This document shows positions 1 through 7,247 of a stretch of 15,118 nt of DNA, in pieces. Below the pieces are notes generated by a model. It did not search any database, was not told the DNA's origin, and saw only the letters and a program-made list of their open reading frames with translations. How positions within the stretch are numbered: position 1 is the first letter of the stretch; each line of letters opens with the position of its first letter. This DNA comes from Zeimonas sp035303885. Lineage in GTDB: Bacteria; Pseudomonadota; Gammaproteobacteria; Burkholderiales; Burkholderiaceae_E. Where the stretch lies: assembly GCA_035303885.1 (NCBI GenBank), contig DATGRE010000335.1:1-15118 (forward strand), given 5' to 3'. Made by a program: the position numbers and the translations under genes.

Positions 1-663
1 CGCGGTGTCGACGATGTCGTCCATGATCACGCAGGTGCGGCCCTCGACGTCGCCGATGATGTTCATCACCTCGGCGACGTTCGCCTTCGGGCGCCGCTTG
101 TCGATGATCGCGAGGTCGCAGTCGAGGCGCTTGGCGAGCGCACGCGCGCGCACCACGCCGCCGACGTCGGGCGAGACGACGATCGGGTCGGGGAACTGCT
201 GCTTGTGCACGTCGGCCAGCAGCAGCGGCGCCGCGTAGACGTTGTCGACCGGAATGTCGAAGAAGCCCTGGATCTGCTCGGCGTGCAGGTCCATCGTCAG
301 CAGGCGGTCGACGCCGGCCGTCTGCAGCATGTTCGCCACCAGCTTCGCCGTGATCGCCACGCGCATCGAGCGCACGCGGCGGTCCTGTCGCGCATAGCCG
401 AAATACGGCAGCGCCGCGGTGATGCGTCCGGCCGAGGCGCGCCGCAGCGCGTCGACCATGATGAGCACCTCCATCAGCGTGTCGTTGCTGGGCGCGCAGG
501 TGGGCTGGACGACGAAGACGTCCTTGCCGCGGACGTTCTCGAGGATCTCGACCATCACCTCGCCGTCGGAGAAGCGCCCGACGGTGGCCTTGCCGAGGTT
601 GATGTACAGGTTGCGGGCAATGTCGGAGGCGAGCAGCGGATTCGCGTTGCCCGTGAAGATCAT
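1..663 (-). CDS. prs: Ribose-phosphate pyrophosphokinase (PRPP synthetase), 3' end cut off by the window
   Basis: Makes PRPP from ribose-5-phosphate and ATP in the cytoplasm, feeding purine, pyrimidine, histidine, tryptophan and NAD synthesis. I translated this from the minus strand: 221 codons are present and the frame is still open at base 1, so about 90-100 C-terminal residues are missing. The visible part matches the family closely. It has the N-terminal FTGNANP segment, VGRFSDGEV, the conserved APSNDTLME and VDALRRASAGRI stretches, PYFGYARQDR, the DLHAEQIQGFFD metal/ATP-site motif, IVVSPDVGGVVRARALAKRL and IDKRRPKANVAEVMNIIGDV, then the start of the PRPP loop (DDIVDTA). I chose the ATG at 663 because it matches usual family starts and has GAAGG four bases upstream; an in-frame GTG at 711 is possible. 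It lies 72 bases downstream of tRNA-Gln on the same strand, the usual betaproteobacterial neighbourhood. Identification is very secure; only the start is uncertain. Confidence 0.97.
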   Translation of the reverse strand, partial: MIFTGNANPLLASDIARNLYINLGKATVGRFSDGEVMVEILENVRGKDVFVVQPTCAPSNDTLMEVLIMVDALRRASAGRITAALPYFGYARQDRRVRSMRVAITAKLVANMLQTAGVDRLLTMDLHAEQIQGFFDIPVDNVYAAPLLLADVHKQQFPDPIVVSPDVGGVVRARALAKRLDCDLAIIDKRRPKANVAEVMNIIGDVEGRTCVIMDDIVDTA

Positions 664-735
664 CAGACCTTCGGGGTCGAGGATGTCGGCGTTGCGGCGA
701 TAGCCGTGCACGGTGCGTTTCCCGGGTGGAGGATC

Positions 736-812
736 TGGCTGGGGAGGAAGGATTCGAACCCTCGCATGCCGGAATCAAAATCCGGTGCCTTAACCAACTT
801 GGCTACTCCCCA
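736..812 (-). tRNA. tRNA-Gln, anticodon TTG
   Basis: A complete cloverleaf reads on the minus strand. The acceptor stem TGGGGAG pairs with CTCCCCA, followed by discriminator G and an encoded CCA (736-738). The D-arm follows (AGCCAAGTTGGTTAAGGC). The anticodon stem CCGGA/TCCGG encloses the loop TTTTGAT, whose middle three bases are TTG. The T-arm is GAGGG-TTCGAAT-CCTTC. Anticodon TTG decodes CAA (and CAG by wobble), that is glutamine. It lies 43 bases after the ispE stop and ahead of prs on the same strand, with no obvious promoter or terminator between. It is probably transcribed within the ispE-prs unit and cut out by RNase P and 3' processing (inference). Confidence 0.98.
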
Positions 813-855
813 GTGGCCTGGCGCCTGTCCCCGCACGCGTGCGCGCGCAGGTAGC

Positions 856-1794
856 TTAGGACCTCGGGCGTTTCACCGCCGGGGCGGACCCGCCGGTGAA
901 GGACCCTTCGCGAAGCGGATGCCGGGCGAGCGACCGGACCGCGAACACCTGCCCGACCGCGTGCCGCTCGAGCCGTTGCCGGATCGATGCGGCGACCGGT
1001 TCGTCGGGAACGGGACAGAACACGCAGGCACCCGAGCCGGTCAGCCGCGCAAGGCGCCCGTCGGCACCTTCCGCGTCGGCCGCGTCGCGCAACGCCTGCA
1101 GTGCGTCGGCCACGGCCGGCCAGCCGGCCTTCACCACCGGCTCGAGATCGTTCTTCCCGCGATAGACGGACCGCCCTCGCGAAAGACCGGAGATTTTGAG
1201 CGGTTTCGTATTTCGTGTCAATTCGGCATGGCCGAAGACCATCGCGGTCGGCACCTGCACCGGGGGGGCGACGATCACGTACCACGACGGCGTGGCGTCG
1301 ACTTCGCGCAGCGCCTCGCCGACGCCGCGTGCGAAGGCACGGTGTCCGAAGACGAAGAACGGAACGTCGGCGCCGAGCCGCAGGGCCAGCGCCTGCAGGC
1401 GCTCGCGCGGCAGCCCGAGGCGCCAGAGCCGGTTCAGTCCGAGCAGCACGGTGGCCGCGTCGGAGCTTCCGCCGCCGAGTCCGCCGCCCACCGGGATGCT
1501 CTTGCGCAACGAGATCTCGACGCCGAGCCGGCAGCCGGTGTGCGCCGCCAGCACCCGTGCCGCGCGCACGGTGAGGTCGTCGTCGGCGTTCCACCCCGCG
1601 GGCGCATCGCGCAGCGCGATGGTGCCGTCGTCGCGCAGGCGCAGGTCCACGTGGTCGACGAGATCGACCAGCTCGAAGACGGTCTCGAGCAGGTGATAGC
1701 CGTCGGCGCGGCGGCCGGTGACGTGCAGAAAGAGATTGAGCTTCGCCGGTGCGGGCAGGTTGCGCAGCTCGGTGACCGGCGCGCCCGCGCTCAC
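856..1794 (-). CDS. ispE: 4-diphosphocytidyl-2-C-methyl-D-erythritol kinase
   Basis: Cytoplasmic GHMP-family kinase that phosphorylates CDP-methylerythritol with ATP, in the MEP pathway to isopentenyl diphosphate. The 312-residue product has the N-terminal PAPAKLNLFLHV segment with the expected catalytic lysine (K18), RRADGYHLLETVF, the glycine-rich ATP loop PVGGGLGGGSSDA (about 101-113), and GADVPFF with the expected catalytic aspartate (D143). A C-terminal LTGSGACVFC motif completes the GHMP fold. Length is a little above the usual 280-300. I placed the start at the GTG at 1794, which overlaps the lolB stop in a GTGA arrangement. Another GTG six bases upstream (1800) is possible, and there is no ATG in the right place. 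The open frame continues far upstream, but that part is only a shadow of lolB. The overlap suggests translational coupling to lolB. tRNA-Gln and prs follow downstream. Confidence 0.97.
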   Translation of the reverse strand: MSAGAPVTELRNLPAPAKLNLFLHVTGRRADGYHLLETVFELVDLVDHVDLRLRDDGTIALRDAPAGWNADDDLTVRAARVLAAHTGCRLGVEISLRKSIPVGGGLGGGSSDAATVLLGLNRLWRLGLPRERLQALALRLGADVPFFVFGHRAFARGVGEALREVDATPSWYVIVAPPVQVPTAMVFGHAELTRNTKPLKISGLSRGRSVYRGKNDLEPVVKAGWPAVADALQALRDAADAEGADGRLARLTGSGACVFCPVPDEPVAASIRQRLERHAVGQVFAVRSLARHPLREGSFTGGSAPAVKRPRS

Positions 1795-2390
1795 CGCCAC
1801 GCGCCGCCGCCCACGTGGTCGGCCGAGTCGACGACGAGCTTCAGCTCCAGGCGGCGTGCGCCGTCCGCGCCGTCGGCGGGCCAGTCGAGCGACAGCCGCC
1901 GCGGACGCTCGTCTTCGAAGGCCTCGAAGCGCACCGACCAGCCGGCGTCGGTGCCGGCGACGACGCGCCCCGCCTCGCGCTGCGTGGGTTGCGCGATGCG
2001 GCCGGTGAGCCAGCGCGGCAGGTCGCCGATCGGCACGCGCCAGCCGAAGACCTGCTCGGTGAGCGATTCGGCGGATTCGGCGCGATAGCGCCGGCCGTCG
2101 GCGGCGACGAGCATCGCATCGCCGGACTCGAGCGTGACCTGCGCGATCGTCTGGCCGAGCGGCGACGACAGCTCGAGCTCGCGACGCTCGCCGTCGGCCA
2201 GCAGCGCGAATCGCCCGCTGGAACGCTCCTCGCGCGGCTGGTACCCCCCTTCGAGGAAGGTGACCGCGAAGCGCCCGGACCAGAAGTTCGGCGCCTGCGG
2301 CGAGGGCAGGGCCGGCGGCGGCGCCGGCGTCGCGCAACCGGCCGCGACGAGCGCGGCGCAGACCGTGGCGAGCGCGCGCACCGGCGTCAT
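1791..2390 (-). CDS. lolB: Outer-membrane lipoprotein insertion factor LolB
   Basis: LolB is the outer-membrane receptor that takes lipoproteins from periplasmic LolA and inserts them in the outer membrane. The 199-residue product begins with a short signal peptide, MTPVRALATVCAALVAAGC, and a lipobox ending in VAAGC, so Cys19 is the expected lipidated residue. The mature part fits LolB: NFWSGRFAVTF near the start, SSPLGQTIAQVTL, and the later VFGWRVPIGDLPRWLTGRI stretch, which is the usual LolB landmark. The ATG at 2390 overlaps the stop of the upstream TPR gene (ATGA), and the stop overlaps the ispE GTG, so this gene is coupled on both sides. Sequence similarity within this family is low in general. 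The call rests on the lipobox, size, the WRVP-xxL-xxWL region and the lolB-ispE-prs order, which together are convincing. Confidence 0.94.
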   Translation of the reverse strand: MTPVRALATVCAALVAAGCATPAPPPALPSPQAPNFWSGRFAVTFLEGGYQPREERSSGRFALLADGERRELELSSPLGQTIAQVTLESGDAMLVAADGRRYRAESAESLTEQVFGWRVPIGDLPRWLTGRIAQPTQREAGRVVAGTDAGWSVRFEAFEDERPRRLSLDWPADGADGARRLELKLVVDSADHVGGGAWR

Positions 2391-4252
2391 GGATCGGCGC
2401 GCAGCCGCGCGACCGTCTCCTTCAGCACCCGGTTCTCGGGATCGTTCGCCGCGGCTTCGCTCCAGATGCGGCGCGCTTCGTCGGCGCGGCCCGCGTGCCA
2501 CAGCGCCTCGCCCAGATGCGCGCCGATCTCCGCGTCGGGCAGCAGCTGCCATGCCTTCTCGAGATACTCGATCGCCTGCTCGGTCTGGCCGCGCCGGAAC
2601 AGCACCCACCCCATGCTGTCGAGGATTTGCCCGTCTTCGGGCGAGAGCTCGAGCGCCTTCTCGATCAGCGCCTGTGCCTCCTCGAGGCGCAGGCCGCGGT
2701 CGGCGAGCGTGTAGCCGAGCGCGTTGTAGGCGTGCGCGTAGTCGGGGCGCAGCGAGATCAGCTTGCGCAGGCTCGCTTCCATTACGTCGAGGCGGTCGAG
2801 CCGCTCGGCGGCCATCGCGTGGTCGTAGAGCAGCTCCACGTTCTCGGGCATGCGCTCGAGCGCCTCCGCCAGCACGTCGTAGGCATCCTGCTCGCGGCCC
2901 GCCTCGCGCAGCACCATCGCCTCCGCGGCGGTGAGCTGCACGCGTTCGCGCGTGCTCGGCACCGAGGTGTTGCGCAGCATCGCGCGCGCCTCGTCGACGC
3001 GGCCGGTCTTCGCCATCAGCACCGCGCGCCGCGTGAGTGCCGGCAGGAACTGCTCGCCGCGGTGCACGCGCGAATACCAGCCGATCGCTTCGTCGATGCG
3101 CCCCTCGTCCTCGGCGAGCTGCCCCATGAACAGGTAGGCGGGCGCGTTGTCGCGCTGCACGGCCTCGGGCAGGCCGATATAGCGGCGCACATAGTCTTCG
3201 GCGACCTTCGGCTGCTTCATTTGCCAGGCGAGCTGGGCGAGCGACAGCAGGATCGGAGGGCTGTCGGGCTCCTGCCTCAGCGCGATCTCGAACTGCTCGC
3301 GCGCGGCGTCGTGCCTGCCGCTCGCATTGAGCAGGCGCGCCAGCGCGAAGCGGGCCTCGATGCCCTGCGGTTCGCGTTCGAGGTACGCCTGCAGCAGCGC
3401 GGTGGCGCCGTCGACGCCGCGCGGCGTCTGTGCGACGTAGCGCGCCGCGAGGATCGCCGCCTGCTCGTTGGCGGGATCGAGTTGCAGCGCCGCTTCGGCC
3501 TCGGCCGCCGCGCGCGCGACGTCGCCGGCGGCCTGCGCGACGGCGGCGAGCGCCAGGCGCGCGGAGGGTTCGTCGGCGTCGGGCGTCGCGAGCCGCTCGA
3601 GCATGGCGAGCCCGGCGGCGGGCTCGCCGGAGCGTGCGAGCGTGCGCGCGATCCGGTCGTAGGTCTCGGGCAGCTTGCGCTCGGCGCGCGCATGCTCAAG
3701 CCGCTGGCGCAGCAGCGGCTCGGCCTGCGCGAAGCGGCCGGTGGTCATCCACAGGCTTTCGATCGTCTGCGCGGCGAGCGGCGATTCGGGTGCGAGCTCG
3801 TGCCACAGCTGCGCGGCCGGGAGCGCGCGCTCGAGCGAACGTTCGGCGAGGGCGAGCTCGGTCGCGCGTCGCGCGATGCGCGGATCACGCGTCTCGCGTG
3901 CGAGCGTGAGATAGGTGGCCGCGGCGCTGCTCACTTGGCCGCGCTGCGCGGCGATCTCGGAGGCGAGCAGCCGGTACATCAGCTGCGGCGTGAGCGTCAC
4001 CGGGGGAAGGGGATCGCCGGTGGGCGTGCGCACGGTCGCATGCGAATCGGTGCGCTGCGAATCGGCGCCTCGTGCGTCCGCGAGCGCGCCCGTCGGCGAC
4101 ACGACGCGTGGTCCGTCGGCGGTTTCGGGCGGGCGCGGGCTCGCGCAGCCGCCGGCGAGCAGCGCGGCGAGCACCACCGTGCAACCCGCCCTGGCGTACG
4201 GGTGGGAACGGCGCGCGGCGATGCTGCGCTGCCACGGTTCGGTGTTCGTCAT
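2387..4252 (-). CDS. Tetratricopeptide-repeat lipoprotein of unknown precise role
   Basis: A 621-residue protein with an N-terminal signal (hydrophobic stretch about 24-33) ending in LLAGGC, so Cys36 is a likely lipidated residue. A low-complexity linker follows to about residue 80. The remainder is almost wholly helical TPR-like repeats. The clearest are around ARFALARLLNASGRHDAA and, in the last 110 residues, AYNALGYTLADRGLRLEEAQ, LDSMGWVLFRRGQTEQAIEY and LGEALWHAGRADEARRIW, which show the alternating G-Y/A and A-L spacing of TPRs. TPR domains bind peptides or proteins, so this is probably an envelope scaffold or assembly factor facing the periplasm. No enzyme motif is visible. It is the first gene of the lolB-ispE-tRNA-Gln-prs unit, and its stop overlaps lolB by 4 bases. 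A role alongside LolB in outer-membrane assembly is plausible from context but is inference. The start at 4252 is the only good one. I cannot assign a gene name. Confidence 0.9.
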   Translation of the reverse strand: MTNTEPWQRSIAARRSHPYARAGCTVVLAALLAGGCASPRPPETADGPRVVSPTGALADARGADSQRTDSHATVRTPTGDPLPPVTLTPQLMYRLLASEIAAQRGQVSSAAATYLTLARETRDPRIARRATELALAERSLERALPAAQLWHELAPESPLAAQTIESLWMTTGRFAQAEPLLRQRLEHARAERKLPETYDRIARTLARSGEPAAGLAMLERLATPDADEPSARLALAAVAQAAGDVARAAAEAEAALQLDPANEQAAILAARYVAQTPRGVDGATALLQAYLEREPQGIEARFALARLLNASGRHDAAREQFEIALRQEPDSPPILLSLAQLAWQMKQPKVAEDYVRRYIGLPEAVQRDNAPAYLFMGQLAEDEGRIDEAIGWYSRVHRGEQFLPALTRRAVLMAKTGRVDEARAMLRNTSVPSTRERVQLTAAEAMVLREAGREQDAYDVLAEALERMPENVELLYDHAMAAERLDRLDVMEASLRKLISLRPDYAHAYNALGYTLADRGLRLEEAQALIEKALELSPEDGQILDSMGWVLFRRGQTEQAIEYLEKAWQLLPDAEIGAHLGEALWHAGRADEARRIWSEAAANDPENRVLKETVARLRADP

Positions 4253-4330
4253 CGGGTGATACGCTCGGCGAATCGAGTTTCCAGAATACCCGATGTACGC
4301 ACGCGGGCGTCGTCGGGTCCAGCATTCCCG
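4253..4330. other. Divergent intergenic region between the TPR gene and mutM
   Basis: These 78 bases must hold the 5' control signals for the leftward TPR-lolB-ispE-prs unit, and for mutM unless mutM is read from elsewhere. It is visibly more A/T-containing than its surroundings around 4270-4295. I see A/T-rich hexamers there (for example TATTCT reading leftward) but no convincing -35/-10 pair on either strand and no strong ribosome-binding site, so I do not call a specific promoter. Confidence 0.4.
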
Positions 4331-5158
4331 ATGCCCGAACTGCCGGAGGTCGAGATCGTGCGCCGCGGTCTCTCGCGCCGCGTGCTCGGTCGCACGGTGC
4401 GTGCGGCGCAGGTGCGCGAGCCGCGGCTGCGCTGGCCGGTTTCCGACGCGCTCGCCCGGGTGCTGCCCGGTTCCTCACTGCGCGCGGTCGAGCGGCGCGG
4501 CAAGTACCTGCTGCTCGATTTCGGCCACGGCACGCTGCTCGTGCACCTGGGCATGTCGGGGAACTTCCGTTTCCTGGCCGAGGGTCGGCGCGAGGCGCCG
4601 GGGCCGCACGATCACGTCGACCTCGAGTTCGAGCACGGCACGTTGCGCTATCGCGATCCGCGCCGCTTCGGCGCGATGATCTGGCACGACGCGGCCGACG
4701 GGCCCGTGCTCGCGCACCCGCTGCTCGCCTCGCTCGGCGCCGAGCCGCTGTCCGAGGCCTTCGACGGTGCGCTGCTGCATCGAGCCACGCGCACGCGCAG
4801 CGGTGCGATCAAGTCGGTGCTGCTCGCCGGCGACGTCGTCGTCGGCGTGGGCAACATCTATGCGTCGGAGAGCCTGTTCCGCGCCGGCATCCGGCCGACG
4901 ACGCCGGCGCGACGCATCGCGCTGCGACGCTACGAGCGCCTGGCCGACGCGATCCGCGGGACGCTGGCCGAGGCGATCGAGCGCGGCGGCAGCACCCTGC
5001 GCGACTTCGTCTCCAGCGACGGCGCCGCCGGCTGCTACCAGACCGTGAGCCTGGTCTACGGCCGAGCGGGCGAACCCTGCCGCGTCTGCGGCGAGACGGT
5101 GCGCGCGATGCGCCAGCAGCAGCGCTCCACGTATTACTGCCCGCGCTGCCAGCACTGA
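4331..5158 (+). CDS. mutM: Formamidopyrimidine-DNA glycosylase (8-oxoguanine DNA glycosylase/AP lyase)
   Basis: Excises 8-oxoguanine and formamidopyrimidines from DNA and nicks the backbone by beta/delta elimination; first arm of the GO repair system. The 275-residue product starts MPELPEVE, giving the catalytic N-terminal proline (after Met removal) and the next glutamate. Lys58 (ERRGKYLLLDF) is the usual catalytic/oxidised-base lysine, and HLGMSGNFRF, YRDPRRFG and VGVGNIYASE follow in order. The helix-two-turn-helix region is present. The protein ends in a complete zinc finger: Cys250, Cys253, Cys270 and Cys273 with 2, 16 and 2 residues between. Length is typical. The ATG at 4331 is fixed because the N-terminal proline must follow it. 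It is divergent from the TPR gene across 78 bases. The dynamin-like gene and then mutY follow on the same strand. Nothing essential is missing. Confidence 0.98.
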   Translation: MPELPEVEIVRRGLSRRVLGRTVRAAQVREPRLRWPVSDALARVLPGSSLRAVERRGKYLLLDFGHGTLLVHLGMSGNFRFLAEGRREAPGPHDHVDLEFEHGTLRYRDPRRFGAMIWHDAADGPVLAHPLLASLGAEPLSEAFDGALLHRATRTRSGAIKSVLLAGDVVVGVGNIYASESLFRAGIRPTTPARRIALRRYERLADAIRGTLAEAIERGGSTLRDFVSSDGAAGCYQTVSLVYGRAGEPCRVCGETVRAMRQQQRSTYYCPRCQH

Positions 5159-5183
5159 GGATCGCATCGACGCGAGCCACCGT

Positions 5184-5250
5184 CCGCCCGCCCGAATCGG
5201 CCACAGGGCGGGCGGTGCGCGAGCCCGCGCGGGGCGCCGCTCCGGCGCCC
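5184..5250 (+). repeat. Two GC-rich hairpins after mutM
   Basis: The first hairpin is a perfect 10-bp stem, CCGCCCGCCC (5184-5193) with GGGCGGGCGG (5206-5215), and a 12-base loop. The second is a perfect 7-bp stem, GGGCGCC (5232-5238) with GGCGCCC (5244-5250), and a 5-base loop. Neither is followed by a T run on either strand, so they are not standard intrinsic terminators. They could slow polymerase, protect the mutM 3' end, or act with Rho. Function is unknown. In DNA this rich in G and C some short stems arise by chance, but two perfect ones in 70 bases of a 148-base gap is notable. Confidence 0.6.
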
Positions 5251-5262
5251 TCGCCGCCATGC

Positions 5263-5268
5263 TATAGA
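5263..5268 (+). promoter_or_regulatory. Possible -10 element for the dynamin-like gene
   Basis: TATAGA (5263-5268) is a rare A/T-rich hexamer in this GC-rich gap. It would put a transcript start near 5275, about 30 bases before the chosen ATG at 5307. No recognisable -35 hexamer sits 16-18 bases upstream, so this is weak. If real, the gene would be transcribed separately from mutM. Confidence 0.25.
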
Positions 5269-5296
5269 TCGGGCCCGCACCGATCATGGGCTACCG

Positions 5297-5302
5297 AAGG
5301 AG
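5297..5302 (+). promoter_or_regulatory. Ribosome-binding site that decides the dynamin-like gene start
   Basis: AAGGAG lies 4 bases before the ATG at 5307. The alternative in-frame ATG at 5286 has no purine-rich site before it. This supports the 646-residue product over the 653-residue one. Confidence 0.75.
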
Positions 5303-5306
5303 TGCG

Positions 5307-7247
5307 ATGGGATCGCTGGGAGAGCGCATCGCCGAGTACGGCGGCTGGCGTCGTTCGCTCGCCGACGCGGTGCTGCGCTACGCGCACTGGCTCGACGACG
5401 AGGGCCTGTCCGACGCGTCGCTGCTGTCGCGCGTCGAGCGCATCGTCGAGCGGCTTGGCAAGGAGCGCGTGTCGATCGCCTTCGTCGCCGAGTTCTCGCG
5501 CGGCAAGTCCGAGCTGATCAACGCGATCTTCTTCTCGCGCTTCGGGCGGCGCATCGTTCCCTCCGGTGCGGGACGAACGACGATGTGCCCCACCGAGCTG
5601 CTGTACGAGGCCGAGCGGCCGAGCGCCATCCGGCTGCTGCCGATCGAGACCCGGCTGCTCGACGCGCCGGTCTCCGAGCTGCGCGACGACGATTCGCGCT
5701 GGGAGATGCGCAGCATCGATCCGCAGGTGCCCGACAGCCTGCGCCGTGCCTTCGAGAGCGTGCAGGAGACGCTCTGGGTCGACGCGGCGCAGGCGGCGCT
5801 GCTCGGCTTCTACGACGAGGGCGATCCCGCTTCGCCGGTGCGGCCCGACGAGCAGGGACGCATCGAGGTTCCGCGCTGGCGGCACGCGATCGTCAACTGG
5901 CCGCATCCGCTGCTCGAGCAGGGCCTCGTCGTGCTCGACACGCCGGGCCTGAACGCGATCGGTTCCGAGCCCGAGCTCACGCTGAAGCTCATTCCCGGAT
6001 GCGACGCCGTGCTCTTCGTGCTCGCCGCCGACGCCGGCGTGACGATGAGCGACCTCGTCGTCTGGCGCGACCATATCTCGACGAAGCACGGCAGCGGACG
6101 CTACGTCGTGCTCAACAAGATCGATTCGCTGTGGGACGGACTGAAGGACGAGGTGCAGATCCAGCTCGAGATCGCGCGCCAGGTCGGCTCGGTCTCTCAG
6201 CATCTGCAGGTGCCGAACGATCGCGTCTATCCGGTCTCGGCGCAGAAGGCGCTGCTCGCGCGCGTGAACGGCGACGCGTCGCTGCTGAAGCGCAGCCGCA
6301 TCTCCGACCTCGAATACGCGCTCGGCCGCGAGCTCGTCCCGCAGCAGCGCGACATCGTCCGCGAGCACGTCGAGCGCGAGTTCACCGAGCTGCACTCGCT
6401 GGTCGCGGGCTCGCTGGCAGCGCGGCGGCGCAACCTGGTCGAGCAGCAGTTCGAGCTGAACGGCCTGCGCGGCAAGAACCGCGGCGTGATGGACCACATG
6501 GCGGCGCGCATCCGCGGCGAGCGCGAGGAGTTCGAGAAGAGCCTGCGTCACCTGCAGGCGCTGCGCTCGGTGTTCTCCCGGCACGCGCAGTCGATCCACG
6601 AGACGATGGGCGCGCATTCGCTGAAGCGGCATGTGCGCATCGCCCGCGAGACGATGCGCCGGAGCAATTTCTCGATCGGCCTGCGCGAGGGGATGAGTTC
6701 GCTGCTCGCCGCCGTGCGTGCCGACCTGGACGAGACGACGCGCCTGGTCGGCGAGGTGAGCACGCTGATGAACGCGATGTACCGCTCGTTCAGCGCCGAG
6801 CATGGGCTGGCGCTCGGCAATCCGGCGATGTTCTCCACGCAGCGTTACTACGCCGAGCTCGATCGCATCGAACGGGTGCAGCGCCGCCAGTTCGGCGCGA
6901 TCACGCTTGCGACCACGTCGCAGTGGGCGCTGATGCGCCGGTTCTTCGAATCGGTCGCCGCCCGCCTGCGCGAGGTCTACGAGATCGCCGACCGCGAGCT
7001 CGAGTCGTGGCTGCGCGCGGTGATGGCGCCGATCGAGAGCCAGGTGCGCGAGTACCAGGCACAGCTCAAGCGCCGCCTCGAGACGGTGCGCCGGGTGCTC
7101 GACGCCAACGAATCGCTCGAGGCCCGCCTCGCCGAAATCGAGCGCGAGCGCTCCCTCGTCGAGCAGCGCATCGGCCTGGCCTCCGAATACGCCCGTCGCG
7201 TCACCGCCCTGCTGGCCGAGAACGCCGAAACCCTCGCCCGCGCCTGA
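5307..7247 (+). CDS. Dynamin-like GTPase (bacterial dynamin family)
   Basis: A 646-residue large GTPase. G1 (P-loop) is AEFSRGKS at 61-68, inside VAEFSRGKSELINAIF, matching the family's GEFSxGKSxLINAL pattern but with Ala for the first Gly. The switch I threonines are in GRTTMCPTELLY (90-100). G3 is DTPG (211-214), G4 is NKID (270-273) and a G5-like SAQKA is at 311-315. After about residue 340 the protein is long, charged and helical, ending in a probable coiled coil (575-625, e.g. LEARLAEIERERSLVEQRI). This is the stalk-like layout of dynamins. I see no transmembrane segment; the most hydrophobic patch is short (about 529-547). Bacterial dynamins remodel membranes or, as reported for E. coli CrfC, associate with the nucleoid and replication. 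Which applies here is unknown. It sits between mutM and mutY on the same strand, which hints at DNA repair or chromosome work (inference). The family call is firm; the function is not. Confidence 0.9.
   Translation: MGSLGERIAEYGGWRRSLADAVLRYAHWLDDEGLSDASLLSRVERIVERLGKERVSIAFVAEFSRGKSELINAIFFSRFGRRIVPSGAGRTTMCPTELLYEAERPSAIRLLPIETRLLDAPVSELRDDDSRWEMRSIDPQVPDSLRRAFESVQETLWVDAAQAALLGFYDEGDPASPVRPDEQGRIEVPRWRHAIVNWPHPLLEQGLVVLDTPGLNAIGSEPELTLKLIPGCDAVLFVLAADAGVTMSDLVVWRDHISTKHGSGRYVVLNKIDSLWDGLKDEVQIQLEIARQVGSVSQHLQVPNDRVYPVSAQKALLARVNGDASLLKRSRISDLEYALGRELVPQQRDIVREHVEREFTELHSLVAGSLAARRRNLVEQQFELNGLRGKNRGVMDHMAARIRGEREEFEKSLRHLQALRSVFSRHAQSIHETMGAHSLKRHVRIARETMRRSNFSIGLREGMSSLLAAVRADLDETTRLVGEVSTLMNAMYRSFSAEHGLALGNPAMFSTQRYYAELDRIERVQRRQFGAITLATTSQWALMRRFFESVAARLREVYEIADRELESWLRAVMAPIESQVREYQAQLKRRLETVRRVLDANESLEARLAEIERERSLVEQRIGLASEYARRVTALLAENAETLARA

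Noticed and set aside
205..2088. Plus-strand open frame of 627 codons across prs, tRNA-Gln, ispE and lolB
   Set aside because: It runs straight through a tRNA and antisense to three well-recognised genes. Its composition is a typical high-GC shadow.
2495..4330. Plus-strand open frame antisense to the TPR gene and joined in frame to mutM
   Set aside because: The part before 4331 is a shadow of the TPR gene. MutM must begin at the ATG at 4331 because its catalytic proline follows that methionine.
5286..5306. Earlier ATG (5286) for the dynamin-like gene
   Set aside because: No ribosome-binding site precedes it, whereas the ATG at 5307 has AAGGAG 4 bases upstream.
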